A stretch of DNA of 64,000 bases from an uncultured Pelagibacteraceae bacterium (GTDB taxonomy: Bacteria; Pseudomonadota; Alphaproteobacteria; Pelagibacterales; Pelagibacteraceae): NCBI GenBank assembly GCA_902539165.1, contig CACBHY010000001.1, positions 124,001-188,000 on the forward strand, written 5' to 3'. Each line of letters starts with the position of its first letter. Within the stretch, counting starts at the first letter, position 1. The position numbers and the translations under genes are program-made. Under the pieces are notes generated by a model. The model searched no databases, had not been told where the DNA came from, and saw only the letters and a list, made by a program, of their open reading frames with translations. This document shows, one piece after another, positions 6,996 through 15,356 of the stretch.

Positions 6996-8564
6996 TTAAA
7001 ATACTATAAGTCCAAAAATTACAAGAAGTAATAAACCAATAATAGATTGGTTTTTAAAAGTGTTCATTTCTGCTTTTTTATCATTTAAAGCTGTATAGGA
7101 GTTTGAATTCTGAGGAATTTGTCCACTAGCTAAAAAAGTTAAAGCTTGATTTGCTTTGTCCATAATTTCAGGAAATTCTGGCAGTCGTTTAATTACTTCA
7201 GAAGTACTTTTTAAAGTTTCATTTAAATTGGTTATTGGATCTTTTGTTTCTCTTAACCAACCCTCTAGCACTGGCTTAGATGTGGTCCATATATTTGTAT
7301 TTGGATTTAATTTTCTTGCAACCCCCTCAACAACCACCATTGTTTTTTGTAACATTAATAACTGTGGTTGGGTTTGCATATTGAATTTTTCTGTAACATC
7401 AAAGAGTTGTTTTAATAATCTTCCACCTGAGATGTCTTTTACTTCTTGACCAAAAATTGGTTCTCCTATTGATCTTAAAGCTTGAGCTAAGTCATCTATT
7501 GGAACATCTTTTGGAACTAACCCAGCCGTTAAGTGTACTTCAGCAACCTTACGGTAATCCCTTTGAATAAAACCGAATAAAATTTCTGCCAGAAATCTCT
7601 TACTTACTTTATCTAGTCTACCCATTATACCAAAATCGATAGGTGCGATTTGACCACTATTATCAATGAAAATATTACCTTGATGCATATCTGCATGAAA
7701 AAAACCGTCTCTTACAGCATGTCTTAAAAAATGCTGAATAATATCCTCTGCTAATTTACGAGTGTCTAAATTTCTCCTTTTTAATTCTTCAGTTTCTCTT
7801 ATTGAAACACCATCGATCCAATCTAGAGTCATTACATTTTCACTGGTAAAATTCCAATAAATTTCAGGAACTTTAAATCCGGCATCATTCTTTGTATTCT
7901 CTGCATATTCATTAGCAGCTGCAGCCTCAAACCTTAAATCCATCTCTAGATTTGTTATTTCTTTTAATAAAAAAACAACTTCTATCAGTTTTAATCTTTT
8001 TGTTTTTTTTACGAATGACTCAATAATGAATGCAAATAACATCATTGCATCAATTTCTTCATTAAATATTTTTTTTATATCTGGTCTTAAAATCTTTATG
8101 GCAACATCTTTAATTGTTCCGTTGTCATTAATTTTTGCTTTATGTACTTGAGCGATTGATGCTGCTGCAACTGGCTCACTTAAATCTATTATAGAATTAA
8201 AAGTTTCTTCTCCAAGATCGCTTTTAATAATTTTTTTTGCTTCATTTATAGAAAATGGTGGTAAACGATCTTGAAGATTCTCAAGTTTTTGTGATAGCTC
8301 TTCACCAATAATATCAGGTCTTGTGGCTAGAAATTGTCCTAGTTTTATAAAAGTAGTACCCATTGATTCTAGGGATCTAGAGAGTCTTTGTCCCTCATCT
8401 TTATCCAAATCACGCCCCTCTTTTTTTTGAAATGAAAAAGATAATATTTTGAATAAAATAATTAAAGCCAGTGGAGGTTTTCTAAATTTTGATGCAATTG
8501 AAAGTATGTCTGATTTTGCAATTTTTCTTCCTAATTTAAACAAGGTAATTAACTTTTTTATCAT
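6996..8564 (-). CDS. ubiB: Ubiquinone biosynthesis ADCK-type kinase-like protein
   Basis: Atypical kinase-like ATPase needed for ubiquinone synthesis, usually membrane-attached. With the chosen start the protein has 522 residues. Visible motifs are the KxGQ-type IKLGQFLATRPD, the nucleotide-loop ASIAQVHKA, the catalytic HADMHQGNIF and the metal-binding PIDFGIMG. A C-terminal hydrophobic segment (GLLLLVIFGLIVF) probably anchors it. I chose the ATG at 8564 over one at 8576 because it overlaps the ubiE stop as TAATG, the same junction used by fabA/fabB. ubiE and ubiB form a quinone operon. Confidence 0.93.
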   Translation of the reverse strand: MIKKLITLFKLGRKIAKSDILSIASKFRKPPLALIILFKILSFSFQKKEGRDLDKDEGQRLSRSLESMGTTFIKLGQFLATRPDIIGEELSQKLENLQDRLPPFSINEAKKIIKSDLGEETFNSIIDLSEPVAAASIAQVHKAKINDNGTIKDVAIKILRPDIKKIFNEEIDAMMLFAFIIESFVKKTKRLKLIEVVFLLKEITNLEMDLRFEAAAANEYAENTKNDAGFKVPEIYWNFTSENVMTLDWIDGVSIRETEELKRRNLDTRKLAEDIIQHFLRHAVRDGFFHADMHQGNIFIDNSGQIAPIDFGIMGRLDKVSKRFLAEILFGFIQRDYRKVAEVHLTAGLVPKDVPIDDLAQALRSIGEPIFGQEVKDISGGRLLKQLFDVTEKFNMQTQPQLLMLQKTMVVVEGVARKLNPNTNIWTTSKPVLEGWLRETKDPITNLNETLKSTSEVIKRLPEFPEIMDKANQALTFLASGQIPQNSNSYTALNDKKAEMNTFKNQSIIGLLLLVIFGLIVF

Positions 8565-9268
8565 TAAACTTTCCATCCGCTATGAATTGAAACAACACCG
8601 TTAGAAAAATTCCTATAAGAGCATTTTTGAAATTTGTGTTTTTGCATCAAATCGATTAGTTCTTCTTGATTAATAAACTGTTCAATACTTTTTACTAAAT
8701 ATTCATAGGGCTCTTTTTCTCCTACTATAAATTGACCAATTATAGGTATTAACTTTGAGTAATTTTTGTAAATTAAATTCAGATTTGTGTTTTGGATTTT
8801 AGAGAATTCTAAACAAAGATACCGGCCACCAGGCTTTAAAACTCTATAAGCTTCAGAAAGTGCCATATCTAAATTTTTTGTATTTCTCAAACCAAAACTG
8901 ATTGTATAGTAGTCAAAAGAGTTATCAGCTAATGGCAATTCCTCAGCTGGAGCTGTAATCCACTCAATATTTTCATATTCAGATAGTTTACTTCTCCCTT
9001 GACTAATCATTTTTTTGTTAGGATCTACAGATGTTACGTTAGATTTTTTATGAGTTTTGTCTAAAAAAAGTTTACCAATATCACCAGTGCCACAAGCAAC
9101 ATCCACTAATTTTTTGTTATTAGACGGGTTCATCATGTTAATCAAACTTTTTTTCCAAAGTCTATGTATGCCAAGTGACATAAAGTCATTCATCAAATCA
9201 TAACGGTCATAGACTTGGTCGAATACACCCTCTACTAGTCCTTTTTTATTTTGAAGATATTGTTGCAT
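8564..9268 (-). CDS. ubiE: Demethylmenaquinol/2-methoxy-6-polyprenylbenzoquinol C-methyltransferase
   Basis: SAM-dependent C-methyltransferase of ubiquinone synthesis. The 234-residue class I fold is shown by VDVACGTGDIGKLFL (SAM loop) and the UbiE signatures YDLMNDFMSLGIHRLWK near the N-terminus and DYYTISFGLRNTKNLDMAL. It is coupled to ubiB by a one-base overlap and is divergent from mutM with only 29 bp between start codons, so the two promoters must overlap. It works in the same pathway as coq7 at 18789-19322. Confidence 0.95.
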   Translation of the reverse strand: MQQYLQNKKGLVEGVFDQVYDRYDLMNDFMSLGIHRLWKKSLINMMNPSNNKKLVDVACGTGDIGKLFLDKTHKKSNVTSVDPNKKMISQGRSKLSEYENIEWITAPAEELPLADNSFDYYTISFGLRNTKNLDMALSEAYRVLKPGGRYLCLEFSKIQNTNLNLIYKNYSKLIPIIGQFIVGEKEPYEYLVKSIEQFINQEELIDLMQKHKFQKCSYRNFSNGVVSIHSGWKV

Positions 9269-9297
9269 AAAAAATTATATATTGAATATAGTGTGTA

Positions 9298-10161
9298 ATG
9301 CCAGAATTACCAGAAGTAGAAATTGTTAGACAATCCTTAAACAAAAAAATTAATCAAAAAAGGGTGAAAAAAGTAATAATAAGAAATAGAAATTTAAGAT
9401 TTTTAATACCAAATAATTTTAAAAGTTATATTAAAAATAAAAAAATAATTAAAGTAGATCGATTTTCAAAATATTTAATAATACATTTTTTAGAAGGGGA
9501 TTATTGTTTAGTTCATCTAGGTATGTCAGGAACAATCCATATTGTTGATAGATTTAAAATATCAAAATTTACAAACACTAGTTTTTATCACTCACCAACA
9601 CTTCCCAAAAAACACAATCATGTTGTATTTGAATTTGATAATTTTAATGTAATCTATAATGATCCAAGACGTTTCGGTTTTTTTCAATTATTTAAAAATA
9701 AAAATGCGTTAAATGAAAGACTTAAACATTTGGGCCCAGAACCATTTGATAAAAAATTTAATATAAATTATGTGATAGGTTTTTTTAAAGATAAAAATAA
9801 AGATATTAAAAGTTTTTTATTGGATCAAAGATTTGTTTCGGGAATTGGCAACATATATGCTAGTGAAATATTATTTTTATCCAAAATTGATCCATTTAAA
9901 CAGGCAAAATTATTAACTAAAAACGAATGTAAAAAAATTATTTTGAATTCTAAAAAAGTTTTAAATAGAGCAATAATTAAAGGAGGATCAAGTATTAGAA
10001 ATTTTCAAGATATATCTGGAACATTGGGAGGTTATCAAAAAGAGTTTAAGGTTTATCAGCAAGAAGGAAACAGATGCAAAGCAATTGGATGTTTAGGTAT
10101 TATTAAAAAAAAAATTGTATCAAATAGATCAACTTTTTTTTGTGATTCCTGCCAAATATAG
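9298..10161 (+). CDS. mutM: Formamidopyrimidine-DNA glycosylase
   Basis: Base-excision repair enzyme that removes 8-oxoguanine and formamidopyrimidines and nicks the abasic site. The catalytic N-terminus MPELPEVE (Pro2, Glu3) is intact, as are the helix-two-turn-helix region (LLDQRFVSGIGNIYASEILF) and the C-terminal zinc finger with Cys-x4-Cys...Cys-x2-Cys (CKAIGC, FFCDSCQ). The x4 spacing is what I recall for alphaproteobacterial MutM. The length is 287 residues, about normal. It lies 50 bp upstream of rpsT. Confidence 0.96.
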   Translation: MPELPEVEIVRQSLNKKINQKRVKKVIIRNRNLRFLIPNNFKSYIKNKKIIKVDRFSKYLIIHFLEGDYCLVHLGMSGTIHIVDRFKISKFTNTSFYHSPTLPKKHNHVVFEFDNFNVIYNDPRRFGFFQLFKNKNALNERLKHLGPEPFDKKFNINYVIGFFKDKNKDIKSFLLDQRFVSGIGNIYASEILFLSKIDPFKQAKLLTKNECKKIILNSKKVLNRAIIKGGSSIRNFQDISGTLGGYQKEFKVYQQEGNRCKAIGCLGIIKKKIVSNRSTFFCDSCQI

Positions 10162-10211
10162 TAAAATATTATGTTGACCACTATAAATTCTCAAGTTATA
10201 CCCCTGCGCAG

Positions 10212-10472
10212 ATGGCAAACACAAAATCAGCAATTAAGAGAATCCGAAGAATTTCTAAGCAAACAGTAGTCAATAAGGCTAGAAAAAGTAGATTTCGTAA
10301 CGCATTAAAAAAAATGAACCTTTTAATTGACGAAAAAAAGAAAGATGAAGCTTTGAAATTTTTGCCCAAGCTCAATTCAGAGCTAATGAAGATTGCTAAG
10401 ACGGGAATTGTCAAGAAACAAAACGCTTCTAGAAATGTTTCTAGAATCACAAAGAAGATTTCTACAATCTAA
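10212..10472 (+). CDS. rpsT: Ribosomal protein S20
   Basis: Small-subunit primary binding protein; 86 residues. The N-terminus MANTKSAIKRIRRISKQTVVNKARKSRFR is typical. Upstream, TTGACC (10174-10179) lies 17 nt from TATACC (10197-10202); a TATAAA at 10182-10187 is an alternative -10. The first choice would leave almost no leader. The mutM-rpsT-dnaA order is shared with other alphaproteobacteria. Confidence 0.96.
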   Translation: MANTKSAIKRIRRISKQTVVNKARKSRFRNALKKMNLLIDEKKKDEALKFLPKLNSELMKIAKTGIVKKQNASRNVSRITKKISTI

Positions 10473-10780
10473 GCGTTAAAAAAAATCTCATTTAATTAAA
10501 CAACTCTTGGTAAGTACATTATCTATTTAAATATCATCTTGTTTTACTATATTTAGATTTAGTAAATTTTTACCTTATATAAATTCAATCTACATTTGAT
10601 TCAATCATAGTTTGATTCAATTTAGAATTTTAATTTTTAATTGTTTGAAATAAAATAAAATTAAACTTTAACTCTATGACATCTAAATCCACAATCCTAG
10701 ATTTTATTTTTTTTTTAAATTTTTTATTAACTTGTTGCAAATTATTTTAAATCGGTTCTAACTAAGTCTCTTCCAAACTT
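10473..10780. other. rpsT-dnaA intergenic region; possible replication-origin elements
   Basis: This 308-bp region holds no convincing gene. ATTCAAT occurs three times at exactly 16-bp spacing (10583, 10599, 10615), the last two within an 11-bp repeat TTTGATTCAAT. One DnaA-box-like site, AAATCCACA (10685-10693), matches 7 of 9 bases of TTATCCACA with the ATCCACA core intact. A T-rich stretch at 10701-10730 could unwind easily. A dnaA promoter is possible: TTGCAA (10735-10740) with TCTAAC (10757-10762). Whether this is oriC cannot be decided without cumulative GC skew. Confidence 0.35.
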
Positions 10781-12196
10781 ATGACTAAACTTACAAACAA
10801 TCAAAATATAGATAATTTTAAGTCGAACAGCTTTGACTGGAGACTGGTTCAAGCTGATATGAAAGATAAATTAGGATCTGAAGTTTATGAAAGTTGGTTA
10901 AAAAAAATTTCATTCCTAGAAGAATTTAATAATTATATATTGTTATCTGTGCCAACTAGATTTATTAGAGATTGGATAACATCAAGATATTTAGATCAAA
11001 TATTACAGATTATAAAAACTTATAAAAAAGATATTTTTAGAATTGAATTTAGAATAGTTGAATCAGATAATTCTGTTAAAAATAATGATGCTTTAGAAGA
11101 AGTTAATTTAAAAGAGAATGTTTCCTTTATTAAAGACTCTTATTTGCAATATAATCGAATTGATCCTAATAAAAGATTTGATAATTTTATCACGGGATTA
11201 AGTAATAAGCTGGCTTATGAGGCATCACTAAAGGTTTCAGAAAATATTTCGCATTACAACCCACTTTATATTTATGGTGGTGTTGGAATGGGCAAAACAC
11301 ACTTGTTAAATTCGATTGGTTATGAGTTAAAAAAAAATAATAAAGTTATGTTCATTTCAGCAGAACGTTTTATGTATCAATTTGTAAAATCAATCAAATC
11401 AAATGATATGGTAAAGTTTAAAGAATACTTTAGAAACACTGACATATTATTAATTGATGATATTCAATTCATAAGTGGTAAAGAGGCCATGCAAGAAGAA
11501 TTTTTTCATACCTTTAATGCTCTATTGGATAAAGGTTCACAGATAATCGTCTCTGCTGATAGACCTCCTAATAAATTATCAAGAATTCAAGAAAGAATTA
11601 AATCTAGATTTTCAGGTGGACTAGTAGTTGATATTCAAAAACCAGATTTAGAATTAAGAAAAAAAATTGTTCAAAAAAAAACAGAAGAACTAAATAGTAT
11701 ATATTCAGACCAATTACAGATTTCAAAAGACATACAAAATTTTATAAGCACTGAAATCAAAGGGAGTATAAGAGAGCTAGTTGGAGCAATAAATAGGGTG
11801 GTTTCTTTCTCAAGAATTTACGAAAAAGTCCCAAATTTATCCGAAACAAAAGTAGTCCTGAAGGATTTATTAAATCTATCTGAAAACAAGGTTACTATTG
11901 ATTTAATTCAAACAGTGGTATGTAAGTTTTTCAAAATAAGTAAAAATGAGATGTTGTCTTCGAGAAGATCAAGGTATCTAGTTAGGCCTAGACAAACAGC
12001 AATATATTTAACCAAAATTCTTACTTCAAAATCATTACCTGAAATTGGAAGAGAATTTTCAAATAGAGACCACACAACAATAATACATTCTGTTAAAACT
12101 ATTGAAAAAATTAAAGAAAAAGATCCTGAGATGGTTGATAATATTAATAAATTAAAAAATCAAATATTATATAATAATAAAGATAATGAAATTTAA
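10781..12196 (+). CDS. dnaA: Chromosomal replication initiator DnaA
   Basis: AAA+ ATPase that binds DnaA boxes and melts the origin. The 471-residue protein has an N-terminal helicase-loading domain (about 20-85), Walker A GGVGMGKTHL near 166, Walker B LLIDDIQF near 223, the arginine-finger region ERIKSRFSGG, and the domain IV DNA-binding signature REFSNRDHTTIIHSVKTI near 425-440. The linker domain II is short. It overlaps dnaN by 11 nt. There is no Shine-Dalgarno before its ATG. Confidence 0.98.
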   Translation: MTKLTNNQNIDNFKSNSFDWRLVQADMKDKLGSEVYESWLKKISFLEEFNNYILLSVPTRFIRDWITSRYLDQILQIIKTYKKDIFRIEFRIVESDNSVKNNDALEEVNLKENVSFIKDSYLQYNRIDPNKRFDNFITGLSNKLAYEASLKVSENISHYNPLYIYGGVGMGKTHLLNSIGYELKKNNKVMFISAERFMYQFVKSIKSNDMVKFKEYFRNTDILLIDDIQFISGKEAMQEEFFHTFNALLDKGSQIIVSADRPPNKLSRIQERIKSRFSGGLVVDIQKPDLELRKKIVQKKTEELNSIYSDQLQISKDIQNFISTEIKGSIRELVGAINRVVSFSRIYEKVPNLSETKVVLKDLLNLSENKVTIDLIQTVVCKFFKISKNEMLSSRRSRYLVRPRQTAIYLTKILTSKSLPEIGREFSNRDHTTIIHSVKTIEKIKEKDPEMVDNINKLKNQILYNNKDNEI

Positions 12197-13298
12197 CGTT
12201 AATCAACAAGACCTTCAGCAAGCACTCAACTATTGTCAGGGAGTTATAGAAAAGAGAAGTACTTTACCAATTTTATCTAATATTTTAATAGACGCGAATA
12301 ATTCAAACTTAATAATAACTGCAACAGATCTAGATTTAATTTTTATACACAAAATAAATAATGTGGAGGTATTAGAGGAGGGAAAAACTACAACTGTATC
12401 ATCAACCATATATGATATTGTCAGAAAGTTATCCTCTGGAAAAAAAATTAATTTAACTTTAAATGAGACAAGTAAACTTCATTTAGAGTCTGAGAAATCT
12501 ATTTTTAATTTAAATTGTCTCAGTCCATCAGAGTTTCCTCTTACAGATGAAAACTTTAATCAAAATGAATTTATTATTAAATCTAAACAACTTTTGAAAT
12601 TACTAAATAAATGTAAATTTTCAGTTTCTAATGATGAAACAAGACATTACTTGAGTGGAATTTATTTTCATCAAACAGAAGTAGAAGATAAAAATTATCT
12701 TACAGCTGTAGCAACAGACAGTCATCGGATGTCTATTTCTAAAATTAGATTAGATGAAAAAATTGATTTTGATCCGATAATATTACCAAAAAAAACAATA
12801 TTTCAACTATGTTCTCTTTTAGATAGCTATGATGGTGACGTAAAGGTCTCAAATGTTAAATCTAAAATTAAATTTGAATTAAATAACAGTATATTAATAT
12901 CAAAACTGATAGATGGTAAATTCCCCAATTATATTCAGGTAATTCCTAAAAATAATCAAAAAAAATTAGAAATAGATTTAAAATTATTTTTAAATTCTGT
13001 TGATAGGGTAGCATCAGTATCGTTAGATAAAAAAGATGGAGTAAAATTTAGTTTATCTAAAGATACATTAGATTTATCAGTTAATAATGCTAACAGTGGT
13101 GATGGTAAGGAGACCTTGAACGCAAAATTTGATCACGACTTAGAAATTAGTTTTAACTCTAGATATTTAATAGATGTAGCTTCTCAATTAAATGGAGAAA
13201 AAGTAGAGATATTTTTTAATGATACTGGTTCTCCAGCTTTAATAAAAGATCCAGGCGATTTTGATAGTATTTATGTTGTAATGCCAATGAAAGGCTAA
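12186..13298 (+). CDS. dnaN: DNA polymerase III beta sliding clamp
   Basis: Ring-shaped processivity factor of the replisome; 370 residues with three repeated clamp folds. The N-terminus MKFNVNQQDLQQALNYCQGVIEKRSTLPILSNILI and the C-terminal DPGDFDSIYVVMPMKG (protein-binding pocket, ending in the usual VMPM) are recognisable. It is co-transcribed with dnaA. No recF follows, unlike the common dnaA-dnaN-recF-gyrB order; gyrB is 50 kb away at the window end. The stop overlaps that of plsC (CTAA shared). Confidence 0.97.
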   Translation: MKFNVNQQDLQQALNYCQGVIEKRSTLPILSNILIDANNSNLIITATDLDLIFIHKINNVEVLEEGKTTTVSSTIYDIVRKLSSGKKINLTLNETSKLHLESEKSIFNLNCLSPSEFPLTDENFNQNEFIIKSKQLLKLLNKCKFSVSNDETRHYLSGIYFHQTEVEDKNYLTAVATDSHRMSISKIRLDEKIDFDPIILPKKTIFQLCSLLDSYDGDVKVSNVKSKIKFELNNSILISKLIDGKFPNYIQVIPKNNQKKLEIDLKLFLNSVDRVASVSLDKKDGVKFSLSKDTLDLSVNNANSGDGKETLNAKFDHDLEISFNSRYLIDVASQLNGEKVEIFFNDTGSPALIKDPGDFDSIYVVMPMKG

Positions 13299-13996
13299 CT
13301 TAATAAGTTGAGTTCATTATAAATTTTATTTTCTAAAATTTGTAAAAAATTTTCCTTATCCATCCCAGCATTAATAGGTGTTAAAATAGAAACAGTGATT
13401 GTTTTATGACTTTTTTTTTTACCTTTTTTTGGCCATACATATCCAGAATTTACAGCTACGGGTTGGCAGGCTATATTAAGTTCCTGATAAATTCTGGTTG
13501 CTCCTTTCTTAAAGGAAGGACGTTCTTCGGGTAAAACTCGTGTTCCTTGAGGAAAAATTATCAATGGTCTATCGCTACTATTTACTGTTCCTAAAATATC
13601 CTTAAAAAATCCTAAATTGTCTCTACTTACCTTGTTTCTATTAATAGAGATAGATCCAATTTTTTTTAAGTACCATCCAAAGATTGGAATGCGTAGTAAC
13701 TCTTTTTTTAAAATAAATATTGGTGAATTGAAAACAGTTTGTAGGTAAAATGTTTCAAACATAGACTGGTGGGAGGCAGCAATAAAAAATTTTTGGTCAT
13801 TTATAATGTTTTCTTTACCTTTAATAATAATTTTTACCGATAAAAAAACTCTCAAACAAAACTCAGCCCAATGACCCATCAATTTCCCCCCGAGCAAGGT
13901 AATTTTCTTTGGTAAAAGTAATGCAGGTAAAAACATTACTGAAATAATAATTATTCCTACAAAAAAAAATATTGAGAATAATATATTTCTGATCAT
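13295..13996 (-). CDS. plsC: 1-acyl-sn-glycerol-3-phosphate acyltransferase
   Basis: Second acylation step of phosphatidic acid synthesis at the inner membrane. An N-terminal hydrophobic segment (ILFSIFFFVGIIIISVMFLPALLL) anchors it. The acyltransferase motifs are a variant NHxxxxD box, ASHQSMFETF, in which Glu replaces the usual Asp, and IIFPQGTRVLPEERPSFKKGA for FPEGTR with Gln for Glu. Both substitutions are known in alphaproteobacterial relatives in my recollection. I chose the ATG at 13996; the frame extends to a TTG at 14005. It is last in the argH-lptM-lysA-plsC run. Confidence 0.85.
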   Translation of the reverse strand: MIRNILFSIFFFVGIIIISVMFLPALLLPKKITLLGGKLMGHWAEFCLRVFLSVKIIIKGKENIINDQKFFIAASHQSMFETFYLQTVFNSPIFILKKELLRIPIFGWYLKKIGSISINRNKVSRDNLGFFKDILGTVNSSDRPLIIFPQGTRVLPEERPSFKKGATRIYQELNIACQPVAVNSGYVWPKKGKKKSHKTITVSILTPINAGMDKENFLQILENKIYNELNLLS

Positions 13997-14008
13997 CTTT
14001 ATCAAAAG

Positions 14009-15223
14009 CTAAATTAAATCTGTATGCTTTTGTCTATTTTTAATTATTTTAATTTTTCTTCCTTTTATCAGTAATTCAACAGCTTTTGGCCTAAGGTTAT
14101 AATTAGAGCTTAGAGACATACCATAAGCACCAACATCACATATAGCTACCAAATCTTTTTCTTTTAGTTTTTGAAATTTTTTTAAAGTTACAAATTTATC
14201 TGTGCTCTCACAAATAGGACCTACAAATTCATAAGCATTTCTTGAGAAACTGTTTGATTTATCAACGGGTAAGATTTTATGGACTGCTCCATATAAAGCT
14301 GGTCTCATAAGATCATTCATTGCAGCATCTAAAATAATAAATTTTTTGGCTCCACCATCTTTAATATAAATTATTTTAGATATCAAAGTTCCTGTATTAC
14401 CGATTATTGATCTACCTGGTTCAAAAATAATTTTTGTATCATGCTTTTTTAAAAAATTTTTAATTGCTAAGTTGTATTTTTTATAATTAAGCTTTTTGAT
14501 TTTATTATTGTAAGAAATTCCCATTCCTCCACCCAAATCAACAAATTTAAATTTGTGATTGGTTTTATTAATTATATTACTTATAGCTTTAAGCATCTTT
14601 TCATAAGGCTTGTGGTCTAATATTTGACTACCTATATGAACACTTAAACACTGCAGACTGATATTTTTTGAGTTTTTGCAGTAGTTTACAAGTTCATAAA
14701 ATGTTTTACTATTTACCCCAAATTTATTTTCACTTTTACCAGTAGAAATTTGTTTAAGTGTTTTTGCGTCAGTATTTGGGTTTAGCCTTATTCCAACTTG
14801 TACTATTTTTCTTTTTTGTTTTGCAATTTTATTAATCTCTTGAATTTCACTTTTTGACTCAGCATTAATAAGTAGTATTTTTTTTTCTATAGCAAAATTG
14901 ATTTCTTCATTAGTTTTACCAACTCCTGAAAATACTATTTTGCTTGGACTTACTCCTGCTTTTAAAGCTAACATTAGTTCTCCTTTTGAGACAACGTCAG
15001 CTCCTAAACCAAATTTCTTAATTTCTTTAATTATATTTACATTAGTATTGGATTTTACTGAAAAGCAGATTAATGGGGAAAAGGATTTAAAATTTTGTTT
15101 AAAATTATTTATATTTTCTTTTAACTTTGAGTAAGAATAACAATATGCAGGTGTGCCGTATTTTTGTGCTAAACTTCTAAAATTGATATTTTCTATTGTT
15201 AATTGTTTATTGTTATATTTCAT
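14009..15223 (-). CDS. lysA: Diaminopimelate decarboxylase
   Basis: PLP enzyme making L-lysine from meso-diaminopimelate. The 404-residue alanine-racemase-fold protein shows the PLP lysine in CFSVKSNTN, the His of LSVHIGSQI, the glycine loop VDLGGGMGI, EPGRSI and the active-site Cys of GPICESTDKF. The ATG overlaps the stop of the small lipoprotein gene by one base (TAATG). It belongs to the argH-lptM-lysA unit that is typical of alphaproteobacteria. Confidence 0.96.
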   Translation of the reverse strand: MKYNNKQLTIENINFRSLAQKYGTPAYCYSYSKLKENINNFKQNFKSFSPLICFSVKSNTNVNIIKEIKKFGLGADVVSKGELMLALKAGVSPSKIVFSGVGKTNEEINFAIEKKILLINAESKSEIQEINKIAKQKRKIVQVGIRLNPNTDAKTLKQISTGKSENKFGVNSKTFYELVNYCKNSKNISLQCLSVHIGSQILDHKPYEKMLKAISNIINKTNHKFKFVDLGGGMGISYNNKIKKLNYKKYNLAIKNFLKKHDTKIIFEPGRSIIGNTGTLISKIIYIKDGGAKKFIILDAAMNDLMRPALYGAVHKILPVDKSNSFSRNAYEFVGPICESTDKFVTLKKFQKLKEKDLVAICDVGAYGMSLSSNYNLRPKAVELLIKGRKIKIIKNRQKHTDLI

Positions 15224-15354
15224 TAAGCTTTATTAATTAAAAGTAATTGCATATTTTTCTTAATTGTAGTCTCTTTATATTCAGGATCACCCTTTTTCCC
15301 ACAAGCGACTAATATGCAGCACAACATTAAAGCTAAGACAAATTTTCTGATCAT
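15223..15354 (-). CDS. lptM: Small LptM-like lipoprotein
   Basis: A 43-residue gene. The protein begins MIRKFVLALMLCCILVACGKKGDPEY: a short charged start, hydrophobic core, lipobox LVAC with lipidated Cys18, then the GKKGD/P motif typical of LptM (YifL), which helps mature the LPS translocon LptDE at the outer membrane. It starts 2 nt after the argH stop and overlaps lysA by one base, so it is translated as part of the operon. Position just before lysA is the usual one for this family in alphaproteobacteria. The tail after Tyr26 is short and basic. Confidence 0.85.
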   Translation of the reverse strand: MIRKFVLALMLCCILVACGKKGDPEYKETTIKKNMQLLLINKA

Positions 15355-15356
15355 AT

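Noticed and set aside
10196..10450. 84-residue minus-strand frame over rpsT
   Set aside because: It is fully contained in the antisense of ribosomal protein S20, and no homologous pattern is visible.
10685..10693. A confident oriC call from the DnaA-box-like site
   Set aside because: Only one partial box was found; boxes usually cluster, and GC skew could not be computed.
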